Shown in pieces: positions 33,739-42,135 of a DNA stretch of 64,000 nucleotides. Below the pieces are notes generated by a model. The model was not told the DNA's origin. It worked only from the letters and a program-made list of their open reading frames with translations, and ran no database searches. The stretch is from Schaedlerella glycyrrhizinilytica_A. Lineage in GTDB: Bacteria > Bacillota > Clostridia > Lachnospirales > Lachnospiraceae. How positions within the stretch are numbered: position 1 is the stretch's first letter; each line of letters opens with the position of its first letter. Where the stretch lies: assembly GCF_042852765.1 (NCBI RefSeq), contig NZ_AP031414.1. One strand, 5' to 3'. The position numbers were made by a program, and so were the translations under genes.

Positions 33739-35259
33739 ATGCAGATCAGACCGTTGACAGAGGCAGAGATGACAAGTGCATCGCAGTTGGTGCGTCAAGT
33801 GTTAGGAGAACATGTGGAAGCCACTTATCCGGAGGAGGCAAAAAGTGCGTTTTATGCATTTATCGAGCCGGAAAATCTGAACCGGATGCGTGCGGAAAAT
33901 GAAGCGATATTGATCGGCTGCGGAGATGAGATGGGGCTGCATGCATGTGGTCTGATCCGCTCCGGAGGACATATCGGATTTCTGGCGGTGGAACCGGGAT
34001 TTCAGCGGCAGGGGCTTGGAAAACAACTGTTGCATGCACTCTGTACGGCATGTTTTGAACAGTATTCCGTGACACGGATCACCGTAAATGCAGATCCGGA
34101 GATTCAGGCATTTTATCTCGCCTGTGGATTTGAATGCAGGGGAGATATGCAGACAGAGTCGGACGTTTCATTCCTCCCGATGGAGAAAATGTTTTCTACG
34201 ACAGACGTGGTGTCGGCGAAAAAACACACCGGTCTGATCGCGGCTCTTGTAGGCGGCAGCATCCTGATCCTGCTGATCTTGATCGGATTGGTCATTTTTG
34301 CGGGAAAAAAGGTATCTACATATATGGATGACCGGAAAGAAGCGTCGGAAGTTGTGTGGGAGGAGGATGAAGAAGAATTCCGCACGCCGGAGGATGCCGG
34401 GGAGGATGGAGATATGTCCGATACAGATGAAAATGATACGGAAGCCGGGAATCCGGAAGAAGAATCGGAAAATGAGTGGGAGAATGGCCCGAGAGATTAT
34501 GTGACGATCTTGGATGAGGATATGAAAGACGTAGAAGTCTATGTGGAAGAGGGGATTCCATACAGGCTGAAAGAGGAAGTCTATGCACTGGATGAATACA
34601 GCGGGGAAATACATCTGGAATTTAATGTACACTATCCGCAGATCAATAATCTTCCGCCGGAGACTGCGGCAGCGGTCAATCAGGAACTGCGGGATATCGC
34701 GATGCTGATGGCAGACGGATTATATCTGGAGCCGACGGAAGATATGGAACAGATGCTGGAGGAACAAAATGCTACATACTGTGCGAGCGAGGTCGGATAT
34801 AAGATCACATATCTGAGTGAAGAATTGATCAGTGTCGTCTATGCAGATCATTATTTTCTCGGAAGCGCAATGGCGGAATATGCAGATCTCAGAACCGTGA
34901 TCGTCAACTTGAAGACCGGGGAGGCAATCAAGCCGGAAGATACCTACAAGGCAGATGAAGCGATGGGAAAAGCATTTCATGACAGACTTTTGAAACAGCA
35001 ACCGGAAAATGAAGCCTTTTTGGAATTAGGCGATGATGTGTTTACACGGGCGCTGCAGGGAGAAGTCGTAGACGGCAGATATATGACAGGTATGGTATTG
35101 ACAAAGACCGGTGTGCTTCTTCCGTTTACTTATCATTTCCGAAGCGCGGACGGAAATATCATCTCACGCGGATGGGATGATGTAGAGTTTACAAAGGAAG
35201 AATTTATGATGTACGAAAAAGAGCATGAAATGTGGAAACTTGTAGAAAGTGACAATTGA
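33739..35259 (+). CDS. GNAT acetyltransferase / membrane segment / DUF3298-like fusion protein
   Basis: 506 aa, three parts seen. Residues 1-140: GNAT fold with acetyl-CoA loop VEPGFQRQGLGKQLL (R/Q-x-x-G-x-G/A type). Residues about 160-185: one membrane segment (GLIAALVGGSILILLILIGL). Residues about 195-250: very acidic linker (repeated E/D, DMSDTDENDTE). The rest: beta-rich domain like DUF3298/PdaC-type (LDEYSGEIHLEFNVHYPQIN...). The order would place the acetyltransferase in the cytoplasm and the DUF3298 part outside. ATG 33739 has AAGGAGG 7 bases upstream. Role unknown; could couple an external signal to an internal acetylation. Confidence 0.75.
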   Translation: MQIRPLTEAEMTSASQLVRQVLGEHVEATYPEEAKSAFYAFIEPENLNRMRAENEAILIGCGDEMGLHACGLIRSGGHIGFLAVEPGFQRQGLGKQLLHALCTACFEQYSVTRITVNADPEIQAFYLACGFECRGDMQTESDVSFLPMEKMFSTTDVVSAKKHTGLIAALVGGSILILLILIGLVIFAGKKVSTYMDDRKEASEVVWEEDEEEFRTPEDAGEDGDMSDTDENDTEAGNPEEESENEWENGPRDYVTILDEDMKDVEVYVEEGIPYRLKEEVYALDEYSGEIHLEFNVHYPQINNLPPETAAAVNQELRDIAMLMADGLYLEPTEDMEQMLEEQNATYCASEVGYKITYLSEELISVVYADHYFLGSAMAEYADLRTVIVNLKTGEAIKPEDTYKADEAMGKAFHDRLLKQQPENEAFLELGDDVFTRALQGEVVDGRYMTGMVLTKTGVLLPFTYHFRSADGNIISRGWDDVEFTKEEFMMYEKEHEMWKLVESDN

Positions 35260-35284
35260 CGTACAGTCGATTTTATGCGACAAT
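35256..35284 (+). promoter_or_regulatory. Promoter of the NifU-like/GGGtGRT genes
   Basis: TTGACG at 35256-35261 and GACAAT at 35279-35284 with a 17-base spacer; the -35 overlaps the stop codon of the preceding gene. Confidence 0.5.
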
Positions 35285-35358
35285 AATAGCAGTATGATGT
35301 TAAATAATTATCAACATTATGCCGAGAAAAATCATACATATTTGAAAGGAGTATTAAC

Positions 35359-36051
35359 ATGATTTATTCACATGAAGTAGAAATGATGTGTCCGGTAGCA
35401 CAGGGTGCAAATCACGGACCGGCTCCGATTCCGGAAGAAGCAAAATGGGTAAAAGCAAAAGAAGTGAAAGATATTTCCGGTCTGACTCATGGTGTGGGCT
35501 GGTGTGCTCCGCAGCAGGGTACTTGTAAGCTGACACTGAACGTAAAAGACGGTATTATCCAGGAAGCATTGGTAGAGACAATCGGATGTTCCGGTATGAC
35601 ACACTCTGCAGCTATGGCTTCTGAGATACTTCCGGGAAAAACTATTTTGGAAGCATTGAACACAGACCTTGTTTGTGATGCGATCAATACAGCAATGAGA
35701 GAACTGTTTCTTCAGATCGTATACGGAAGAACACAGAGCGCATTCTCTGAAGACGGACTTCCGATCGGTGCCGGACTCGAAGACCTTGGAAAAGGACTTC
35801 GTTCTCAGGTTGGTACAATGTACGGAACATTGGCAAAAGGACCTCGTTACCTGGAAATGGCTGAAGGTTATGTAACAGGAATCGCTCTGGACGAGCACGA
35901 TGAGATCATCGGATACCAGTTCGTAAGCCTTGGAAAATTCACAGATTTCATCAAAGCCGGAGACACTCCGAATGATGCATGGGAGAAAGCAAAAGGACAG
36001 TATGGTCGTGTAGCTGACGCTGTGAAGATCATCGATCCGCGTAAAGAATAA
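35359..36051 (+). CDS. NifU-like iron-sulfur cluster assembly scaffold protein
   Basis: 230 aa. Residues about 35-135 resemble the IscU/NifU N-terminal scaffold: cysteines in VGWCAPQQGTCKL, ETIGCSGMTHSAA and LVCDAINTAMREL could hold a cluster, although spacing differs from classic IscU. The C-terminal ~100 residues are family-specific. Codons are those of highly expressed genes (GGT, CGT, CTT). It is paired with the GGGtGRT gene 97 bases downstream, a pairing seen in many Clostridia and Bacteroides. Confidence 0.75.
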   Translation: MIYSHEVEMMCPVAQGANHGPAPIPEEAKWVKAKEVKDISGLTHGVGWCAPQQGTCKLTLNVKDGIIQEALVETIGCSGMTHSAAMASEILPGKTILEALNTDLVCDAINTAMRELFLQIVYGRTQSAFSEDGLPIGAGLEDLGKGLRSQVGTMYGTLAKGPRYLEMAEGYVTGIALDEHDEIIGYQFVSLGKFTDFIKAGDTPNDAWEKAKGQYGRVADAVKIIDPRKE

Positions 36052-36148
36052 TCGGTATCACCGATAATGGCATAACATGCCGGAATGAACAAAATTCATT
36101 CTGTATTCGCAAGGATGTATACAGGTAAAAAATCAGGAGGAAAATTAA

Positions 36149-37159
36149 ATGGCTTTATTTGAATCATATGAAAGAAGAATTGATAAAATCAATGAAGTTT
36201 TGAACAGCTACGGCATTGCTTCTATCGAAGAAGCAGAAAAGATCACAAAGGATGCCGGACTTGATGTATACAATCAGGTTAAAGGAATCCAGCCGATCTG
36301 TTTTGAAAATGCATGCTGGGCTTACATCGTAGGTGCAGCAATCGCGATCAAAAAAGGATGCAAGACAGCAGCAGACGCAGCAGCAGCAATCGGAGAAGGT
36401 CTTCAGGCTTTCTGTATTCCGGGATCTGTTGCAGATCAGCGTAAAGTAGGTCTTGGACATGGTAACCTTGGAAAGATGCTTCTGGAAGAAGAGACAGATT
36501 GTTTCGCATTCTTAGCAGGACATGAGTCTTTTGCAGCAGCAGAAGGTGCGATCGGTATTGCTGAAAAAGCAAACAAAGTTCGTAAGAAACCTCTTCGTGT
36601 TATCTTGAACGGTCTTGGAAAAGACGCTGCAAAGATCATTTCCAGAATCAACGGATTTACATATGTTGAGACAGATTATGATTACTATACTGGAGAACTG
36701 AAAGAAGTTCAGAGAATTGCTTACTCTGACGGACTTCGTTCCAAAGTAAACTGCTACGGAGCAAATGACGTTCGTGAAGGTGTTGCGATCATGCACAAAG
36801 AAGGCGTAGACGTATCCATCACAGGTAACTCCACAAACCCGACACGTTTCCAGCATCCGGTTGCAGGTACATACAAAAAAGAATGTATCGAGCAGGGTAA
36901 AAAATACTTCTCAGTTGCATCAGGCGGTGGTACAGGACGTACACTTCATCCGGACAACATGGCAGCAGGACCGGCTTCTTATGGTATGACAGATACTCTG
37001 GGACGTATGCACTCTGATGCACAGTTCGCAGGATCTTCTTCTGTACCGGCTCACGTTGAGATGATGGGTCTGATCGGAGCAGGAAACAACCCGATGGTTG
37101 GTATGACTGTTGCAGTTGCAGTTTCCATTGAAGAAGCAGCAAAAGAAGGTAAATTCTAA
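36149..37159 (+). CDS. GGGtGRT family protein
   Basis: 336 aa, soluble. The family name motif is present as SGGGTGRTLHPDNMAAGPASYG near residue 250, with other conserved blocks (GHGNLGKMLLEEETDCFAFLAGHESFAAAEGAIG, SITGNSTNPTRFQHPVAGTYKKEC). Biochemical function unknown. Strong codon bias and pairing with a NifU-like scaffold suggest an abundant protein linked to iron-sulfur or redox metabolism; this is inference. Confidence 0.85.
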   Translation: MALFESYERRIDKINEVLNSYGIASIEEAEKITKDAGLDVYNQVKGIQPICFENACWAYIVGAAIAIKKGCKTAADAAAAIGEGLQAFCIPGSVADQRKVGLGHGNLGKMLLEEETDCFAFLAGHESFAAAEGAIGIAEKANKVRKKPLRVILNGLGKDAAKIISRINGFTYVETDYDYYTGELKEVQRIAYSDGLRSKVNCYGANDVREGVAIMHKEGVDVSITGNSTNPTRFQHPVAGTYKKECIEQGKKYFSVASGGGTGRTLHPDNMAAGPASYGMTDTLGRMHSDAQFAGSSSVPAHVEMMGLIGAGNNPMVGMTVAVAVSIEEAAKEGKF

Positions 37160-37239
37160 GAATAGCTGTGATCAGTGATTTGAGAAATAGTGTAAAGATA
37201 TTCTAACGCCTGTATTCAAGAGGCGGGGAATGTAAATTT

Positions 37240-37269
37240 GGTGGAGAAGAGAAATCTTCTCCACTTTTT
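37240..37269 (+). terminator. Terminator after the GGGtGRT gene
   Basis: GTGGAGAAGA pairs perfectly with TCTTCTCCAC around a GAAA loop, followed by TTTTT. Confidence 0.9.
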
Positions 37270-37357
37270 AAAATCAAAAAATAAGCAAATTATATAAAAT
37301 TAAGTTGTAAATTCAGGTAAATACGCTGAATTATTTAACGAAATTAAGTTCCTCAAA

Positions 37358-37366
37358 TGGTATAAT
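37358..37366 (+). promoter_or_regulatory. Extended -10 promoter of the broken glycosidase gene
   Basis: TGGTATAAT, i.e. TGn plus a perfect TATAAT, 39 bases before the first start codon; no clear -35. Confidence 0.5.
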
Positions 37367-37404
37367 ATGAAAAAATGAGCTGGGAAGACAAGGAGGAACG
37401 TCAA

Positions 37405-38611
37405 ATGAGATGCTATGAAACATTTGAATTAAGTTTTCAGGGAGAGGCACCGAAAGGGTCTTATGCGGAAGTTGCATTATCTGCAGTTTTTACATGCGGA
37501 GAGAAGAAATGGACTGTAAAAGGTTTTTATGCCGGAAATAATACATATAAAGTACGTTTTCTTCCGCAGACAGAGGGAGAATACACTTGGAAAGTAAGCG
37601 GCGTTGTTGAAAAAGAAGGACTTGAAATCTGTACGGAAACAGAAAGTCATGGAATGGTAAAGGCAGAAGGAAATCATTTTGTATATCAGGATGGAAGTAA
37701 ATATCTGCCTTTTGGAACAACAATCTATGCTTTGGCACATCAACCGGAAACATTGATCGATCAGACAATGGAGACTTTGAAACAGGCGCCGTCTCTCCGC
37801 AATACCATGTATCTGGTGGAGTATGGCGAATGAGTATGATATTATGTTCAATTATACAATGGAAGATTGGTATGAGATTGAGAAAACAATCTGTGAAAAT
37901 GATCCATATCACCATTTGCTGAGTAATCATAATTGTTTGCGTTATTATGATCACTTCAGAGAAGCAATCACGCATTGCAGTATGCAGACGATCGCGGTAC
38001 ATAAGGGGGACGAGTGGCGGGCACGCTATAAGAAACCGGTTATTTTTGATGAATTTTGTTATGAAGGAAATATCCAGCATGAGTGGGGCAATATTTCCGG
38101 ATTTGAGATGACGAACCGTTTCTGGAAAATTTGTACCAAAGGGGCTTACGGCACACATGGAGAGACATTCTATTCGGATGATGAGGTGCTCTGGTGGTCG
38201 AAAGGCGGAGTACTGAAAGGGGAGAGTCCAAAGCGGATCGCTTATCTGAAAGATTTTCTGTATAGTCTGCCGTCCTGTTTGGAACCATGGGATGAACCGT
38301 ATGATTCAAAAGAGGAAAATCCGTTTATCAAGTTGATAAAAAGTTTGAATCCGGAAGAAAAAGAAACATGGAAATTTAAGGGCGGCGAATGCGGCGGTCA
38401 TTGCGGGGAAGAAGTATTTTTGAAATATTTTGGAATTCAGTGCGCGGCAGTAGCTTTGATCAAATTACCAAAAGATCATAAATATAAGGTGGAAATGATT
38501 GATGTATGGGAAATGACCAGAAAGACATTGATCGAGGAGGCGAGCGGCTCTACGGCATTGAAACTTCCGGGAAAAGAAGGTATTGCAGTGCTGGCAACGA
38601 AAATTGCTTAG
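37405..38611 (+). pseudogene. Broken DUF5060-DUF5605 glycoside-hydrolase-like gene
   Basis: Two frames cover what should be one protein. 37405-37833 encodes the N-terminal DUF5060 beta domain (MRCYETFELSF... to HFVYQDGSKYLPFGTTIYALAHQPETLIDQTMETLKQAP). A shifted frame then resumes at about 37797 with RRLSAIPCIWWSMANEYDIM and runs to 38611 with the DUF5605-type C-terminus; its first ATG is 37823. In intact relatives a stretch of TIM-barrel lies between TLKQAP and the RLSA-x-P-x-IWWS segment, so an internal deletion with frameshift near 37790-37800 is inferred. It would remove part of the catalytic barrel. Independent re-initiation at 37823 is possible but unlikely to give an active enzyme. Confidence 0.72.
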
Positions 38612-38630
38612 AGGAGGCAGTCAAAATTAT

Positions 38631-38861
38631 ATGAGGACAATGGAATTTACGATTGAAAATGTGAAAGCATTTGAGATCGGGCAGGAAATTGAAGTAACAG
38701 AAGGAAAACTTCCGTCGTCTTATTATTATACGATGGAACATGCTCTTGGGATGAGCAGGAATTACAAGAGTACGGAACGATTGAAAACAACAAAAGGGAA
38801 AGTTGTAGAAATTAAAGAAACGCCTAAATTTCATGTCGCAGTATTAGAATTTGATGAATAA
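38631..38861 (+). CDS. Small protein of unknown function, 76 aa
   Basis: MRTMEFTIENVKAFEIGQEIEVTEGKLP... to ...VVEIKETPKFHVAVLEFDE. GAGGAGG lies 13-14 bases upstream, a long but usable spacing; alternative ATG at 38640. Predicted beta-rich by its alternating pattern and net negative. No family recognised. Directly after the broken glycosidase and before a terminator; probably part of the same former operon. Confidence 0.6.
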   Translation: MRTMEFTIENVKAFEIGQEIEVTEGKLPSSYYYTMEHALGMSRNYKSTERLKTTKGKVVEIKETPKFHVAVLEFDE

Positions 38862-38865
38862 TAAG

Positions 38866-38917
38866 AATCTCTCATAGAATCACGGATGTTTTACAGTGAT
38901 TTCTATGAGAGATTTTT
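38866..38917. terminator. Bidirectional terminator
   Basis: AATCTCTCATAGA-ATCAC pairs with GTGAT-TTCTATGAGAGATT (one bulged T), followed by TTTTT. Lies between convergent genes, the small protein gene and the ROK kinase gene. Confidence 0.88.
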
Positions 38918-38950
38918 CTGTGTATTATTGGGAGAAAGTCTCTGTTTTAT

Positions 38951-39874
38951 TTAAGGTTTCAGCAGCATCTTTCTTGCGAATGCAGCGGCTCCGATGATTC
39001 CTTTTCCTACAAATGGTGTGGAATAAATCATGTCAAATCCATAAGACAGTACATCTTTTCCAACAGAGGCGGTAAGTTCTCTTTCGAACTGTTCTTTTGG
39101 AAAATCTTTCATTTCCGGAATGCCGCCGCCGATGATTAGGGCATCCGGATTAAATATGGTTGCCATAATTGCATATATATTAGCACAGGCTGATACAAAA
39201 TCACGTAGAGGTTCTTCTGTTTTGTGTAATGTAAATAACTCGCTGATCGGGGAATCAGGGTAGTATTCTTTTCGGATTTGCTGCAAGCGCCAACCGGAAG
39301 CATAACATTCACAGCATCCTTTTTTTCCACAGTTACAGGGATCTTTTTTGCCATAATAGGGAATATGTCCAAGATCAAGTGCAGCCCCATTTTTTCCTTT
39401 TAAAAATTCTCCGTTAATGATCACAGAAGCACCGACACCTGTACCGATATAAATTCCAATCAGAACTTTTTTATCCTCAAGATGATGGGTTATCGTGTCA
39501 TACAGCATCAGATTATTGACATCATTATTTACAAAAACAGGAACGTGGAAGTAGTTTTTAATATTTTCTGCAATATTTATATGTGAAAAAGCAGCTTCGC
39601 CAGATTGGTTTCGGATATTTGTCGTACATATTACAGTGGCATTGTCATTCTCTACGGAAGATGGAACACCAATAGAAATGGCATCGATCTGAGTGATGTT
39701 TGTGTCATACAGATATTCTTCAATCAGTTTGCAGAGGGTACTAATAGGAGAAGGGGAACTTGCAATACACTCACTTTTCAGTACAAGCGGTTTTATTAAG
39801 TTGTTTTTCTTGTTTACAGCGCCAATTCTCAGATTCGTGCCGCCCAGATCAATTCCGATTATTATATTTTCCAT
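38951..39874 (-). CDS. ROK-family sugar kinase (allose-kinase-like)
   Basis: 307 aa. N-terminal ATP motif IIGIDLGGTNLRIGAV, the sugar-contact stretch VFVNNDVNNLML, IGTGVGASVIINGEFLKG, GALDLGHIPYYG-like region and the zinc motif CNCGKKGCCECYASG are typical of ROK kinases. Closest by eye to D-allose kinase-like members; hexose or aminosugar substrates are possible. It is divergent from the LacI-family regulator and probably belongs to the same carbohydrate locus. Confidence 0.85.
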   Translation of the reverse strand: MENIIIGIDLGGTNLRIGAVNKKNNLIKPLVLKSECIASSPSPISTLCKLIEEYLYDTNITQIDAISIGVPSSVENDNATVICTTNIRNQSGEAAFSHINIAENIKNYFHVPVFVNNDVNNLMLYDTITHHLEDKKVLIGIYIGTGVGASVIINGEFLKGKNGAALDLGHIPYYGKKDPCNCGKKGCCECYASGWRLQQIRKEYYPDSPISELFTLHKTEEPLRDFVSACANIYAIMATIFNPDALIIGGGIPEMKDFPKEQFERELTASVGKDVLSYGFDMIYSTPFVGKGIIGAAAFARKMLLKP

Positions 39875-39918
39875 AGTTTCTGTTATTCTCCGTCCTTTTT
39901 ATTTTTTTGAAATGTAGT

Positions 39919-39958
39919 GTCAGTGTACAAGAGCCTGTATTGCTCATTGTACACTGAC
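39919..39958 (-). promoter_or_regulatory. Hairpin in the 5' untranslated region of the ROK kinase gene
   Basis: GTCAGTGTACAA pairs perfectly with TTGTACACTGAC (12 bp) plus an inner GAGC/GCTC stem. In the RNA it would lie about 45 bases before the kinase ATG; as DNA it is a 12-bp palindrome that could be an operator. No T-run on either strand. Confidence 0.55.
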
Positions 39959-39996
39959 GTTCTGTGTAACTGTGAAGGGATTGAACAGTTAATTTT

Positions 39997-40025
39997 ATAT
40001 TAAGAAAAGCAAGCGGAGATGTCAA
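39997..40025 (-). promoter_or_regulatory. Promoter of the ROK kinase gene
   Basis: On the minus strand: perfect TTGACA, 17-base spacer, TAATAT. Predicted start near 39990, so the leader is about 115 bases and includes the hairpin. Confidence 0.7.
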
Positions 40026-40110
40026 TACAAGAGTTTTGGTAAAAAGTCCTAAAAAATATGTGGGCAAATTTAACAAAATAAATAAAAAAAATATAGTTTA
40101 GCTATACATG

Positions 40111-40140
40111 TTGACAAATGAAATGTTAACGATATATAAT
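40111..40140 (+). promoter_or_regulatory. Promoter of the LacI-family regulator gene
   Basis: Perfect TTGACA (40111-40116), 18-base spacer, perfect TATAAT (40135-40140). The operator palindrome begins 3 bases after the -10 box, over the transcription start. Confidence 0.8.
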
Positions 40141-40143
40141 TCA

Positions 40144-40155
40144 GTAAACGTTTAC
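40144..40155. promoter_or_regulatory. Operator 1, GTAAACGTTTAC
   Basis: A 12-bp perfect palindrome with the CG centre typical for LacI-family operators, sitting at the regulator's transcription start; suggests autorepression. It also fits the CcpA cre pattern at 13 of 14 positions, so either regulator may use it. Confidence 0.7.
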
Positions 40156-40233
40156 AAACAAAAAGAAATTGGCGTTACGATACAATTTGGGTTTTGCATA
40201 GGATTTCATAATATTTTTAAAGATTTTTGCAGT

Positions 40234-40243
40234 TAAACGTTTA
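40234..40243. promoter_or_regulatory. Operator 2, TAAACGTTTA
   Basis: Second palindrome of the same type (flanks GT...CA), 90 bases centre-to-centre from operator 1 and about 30 bases before the regulator start codon. The spacing would permit looping. Confidence 0.6.
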
Positions 40244-40273
40244 CACACTAAGTGTGAAGCGGGAGGAAGTACT

Positions 40274-41308
40274 ATGGAAAGTAGGAGAGTCAGTATTAAA
40301 GACGTAGCAAGGAGAGCGAATGTGTCAACGGCTACGGTTTCCAGAGTTGTAAATAATAAAGATGGAGTAACACAGCAGATTTCGGAGAAAGTACAGGAGG
40401 CTATCAAAGAATTAGGGTATAGTCCTAATACAGCGGCAAGATCTCTCGTGAGGCGGAGAACCAATGCTATTGGGATTGTGGTAAATAATCTGCATGATCC
40501 ATTTTTTTATGATCTGATCAAAGGATTTGAAACAGTGGCACAGCAGACAAGTTATTCGGTTGTATTTTGCAGTGCGTTGGGAGGAGATGTAAAAAGTAAA
40601 GAGAATTATGTGAAATACCTTTCTAATGGTGTGGTTGATGCGGTTATCCTATATGGTTCTTATCGAAGCGATGAAAGCATGATCAAGTATATTCAGGATA
40701 ATGAACAGATCGAATTTGTGATGATCGAAAATGATGTATCGTCTTTGCAGTGTAATAAATTACTGATTGATAATTTTGGCGGTGCCAAAAATGCAGTGAA
40801 TTATTTAAAAGAGAAGAAACATCGAAAGATTGCGCATATTTGCGGAAATCCGAACAAGAAAGTTACGATTGAGCGATTTAATGGCTACATACAGGCAATG
40901 CAGGAAGCCGATCTTGAAGTGAAAGATGGATATATTCAGTATTCGTCGGCAGATTATAGAAGCGGATACGACAGAATGAATGCACTTTTAGATCTGGAAG
41001 AAAGACCTACGGCAGTTTTTTGTTCTGACGATGCGATCGCCAGTTATGCTGTACGAGCGGCACTTGACCGAGGACTGAGAGTTCCGGAAGATATTTCAAT
41101 CATGGGATTTGATAATCAGAGAATTTTACCGGATCGATATAGAGGACCGGAAATTACAACAGTAGAGCAGCCGTTGTACACGATCGGAATGGACAGTATC
41201 CGATTGGTGAGTGAACGATTGAGCAATACCGATACGAAAGCGCCTGTAAGAAAAACATATGAAACTAAGATTATAGAACGTGAGACCGTTTGTGAGTATC
41301 ACGGATAA
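40274..41308 (+). CDS. LacI-family transcriptional regulator
   Basis: 344 aa. N-terminal helix-turn-helix SIKDVARRANVSTATVSRVVN (residues about 5-25) followed by the hinge helix region GYSPNTAARSLV, then a periplasmic-binding-protein-like effector domain (AIGIVVNNLHDPFFYDLIKGFE ... SIMGFDNQRILPDRYRGPEITTVEQP). The inducer is not predictable. Palindromes of the type this family binds flank its promoter and precede the epimerase gene at 43289, so it is the likely local regulator of the catabolic genes. Confidence 0.93.
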   Translation: MESRRVSIKDVARRANVSTATVSRVVNNKDGVTQQISEKVQEAIKELGYSPNTAARSLVRRRTNAIGIVVNNLHDPFFYDLIKGFETVAQQTSYSVVFCSALGGDVKSKENYVKYLSNGVVDAVILYGSYRSDESMIKYIQDNEQIEFVMIENDVSSLQCNKLLIDNFGGAKNAVNYLKEKKHRKIAHICGNPNKKVTIERFNGYIQAMQEADLEVKDGYIQYSSADYRSGYDRMNALLDLEERPTAVFCSDDAIASYAVRAALDRGLRVPEDISIMGFDNQRILPDRYRGPEITTVEQPLYTIGMDSIRLVSERLSNTDTKAPVRKTYETKIIERETVCEYHG

Positions 41309-41329
41309 ATCATAAAAAGGAGAACTGGT

Positions 41330-42118
41330 ATGAAGAATTATAATCGTCTATTAGAAGGAAAACGAGTATTTGTTACAACAGGAGCTCGAGGAATCGGGAA
41401 AGAAATTGCGCTATTGTTTGCTTCGCAGGGGGCGGCTGTGGCAGTAGGAGGGAAGAATGTACCATGCCTTTGTCAGACAGTCAAAGAAATACAAGAAGTA
41501 TCTCCTGAAAGCCGCGGATATGAAGTGGAACTTGGAAATAAAGAGAATGTTGAAGAGGTGGGAAGGCAGATTTTAGAAGATTTTGGCGGTATCGATATAT
41601 TGGTGAATACAGTGGGGATCAATGATCATGGCAGAGTGGATGAATGTACGGAAGAACAGGTAGAAAAAATGATTTCCGTTAATTATAAAAGTTTTCTCCG
41701 CTTTTCTAAAATTTTCATACCGGGAATGCGGGAACGGAAGAACGGAAATATCATAAATATTTCTTCCATACATAGCGTAGAAACGATGCCGGGATTTGGA
41801 ATCTATGCCGGAACAAAGGGAGCGATGAATGCGACATCTCGTGCAATGGCATTAGACTATGCGTCAGAAGGAATCCGTGTAAACTGTATCTGTCCGGGGT
41901 TGATCATGAGTGACAATATGTTAGATGAAATTCAGACATATCCGGAAGGAGAGGAAAGAGATCAATTCATGGAGCTTTTATATCGGATGCAGCCATTAGA
42001 ACCGGGGACAATGGAAAATATAGCAGATGCAGCACTTTATCTGGCAAGTGATATGTCAACGTATACGACAGGTCAGATTCTTATGGTGGACGGAGGAGCA
42101 AGTATTAAAGCACATTGA
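41330..42118 (+). CDS. Short-chain dehydrogenase/reductase
   Basis: 262 aa, classical SDR. NAD(P) loop TGARGIGKEIALLFASQG near residue 18, NTVGINDHG (a variant of NNAG), the serine before Tyr, and the catalytic Y-x3-K in YAGTKGAMN. C-terminal LASDMSTYTTGQILMVDGGASI is typical of gluconate 5-dehydrogenase/glucose-dehydrogenase-type members. First enzyme gene after the regulator, 21 bases downstream. In this locus it could oxidise a sugar or aldonate; substrate unknown. Confidence 0.88.
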   Translation: MKNYNRLLEGKRVFVTTGARGIGKEIALLFASQGAAVAVGGKNVPCLCQTVKEIQEVSPESRGYEVELGNKENVEEVGRQILEDFGGIDILVNTVGINDHGRVDECTEEQVEKMISVNYKSFLRFSKIFIPGMRERKNGNIINISSIHSVETMPGFGIYAGTKGAMNATSRAMALDYASEGIRVNCICPGLIMSDNMLDEIQTYPEGEERDQFMELLYRMQPLEPGTMENIADAALYLASDMSTYTTGQILMVDGGASIKAH

Positions 42119-42135
42119 GTAAAGGAGGACAGAGA

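Noticed and set aside
39875..40273. Possible gene in the 399-base gap between the ROK kinase and regulator genes
   Set aside because: Only promoters, a leader hairpin and two operators are seen; short frames there lack ribosome binding sites.
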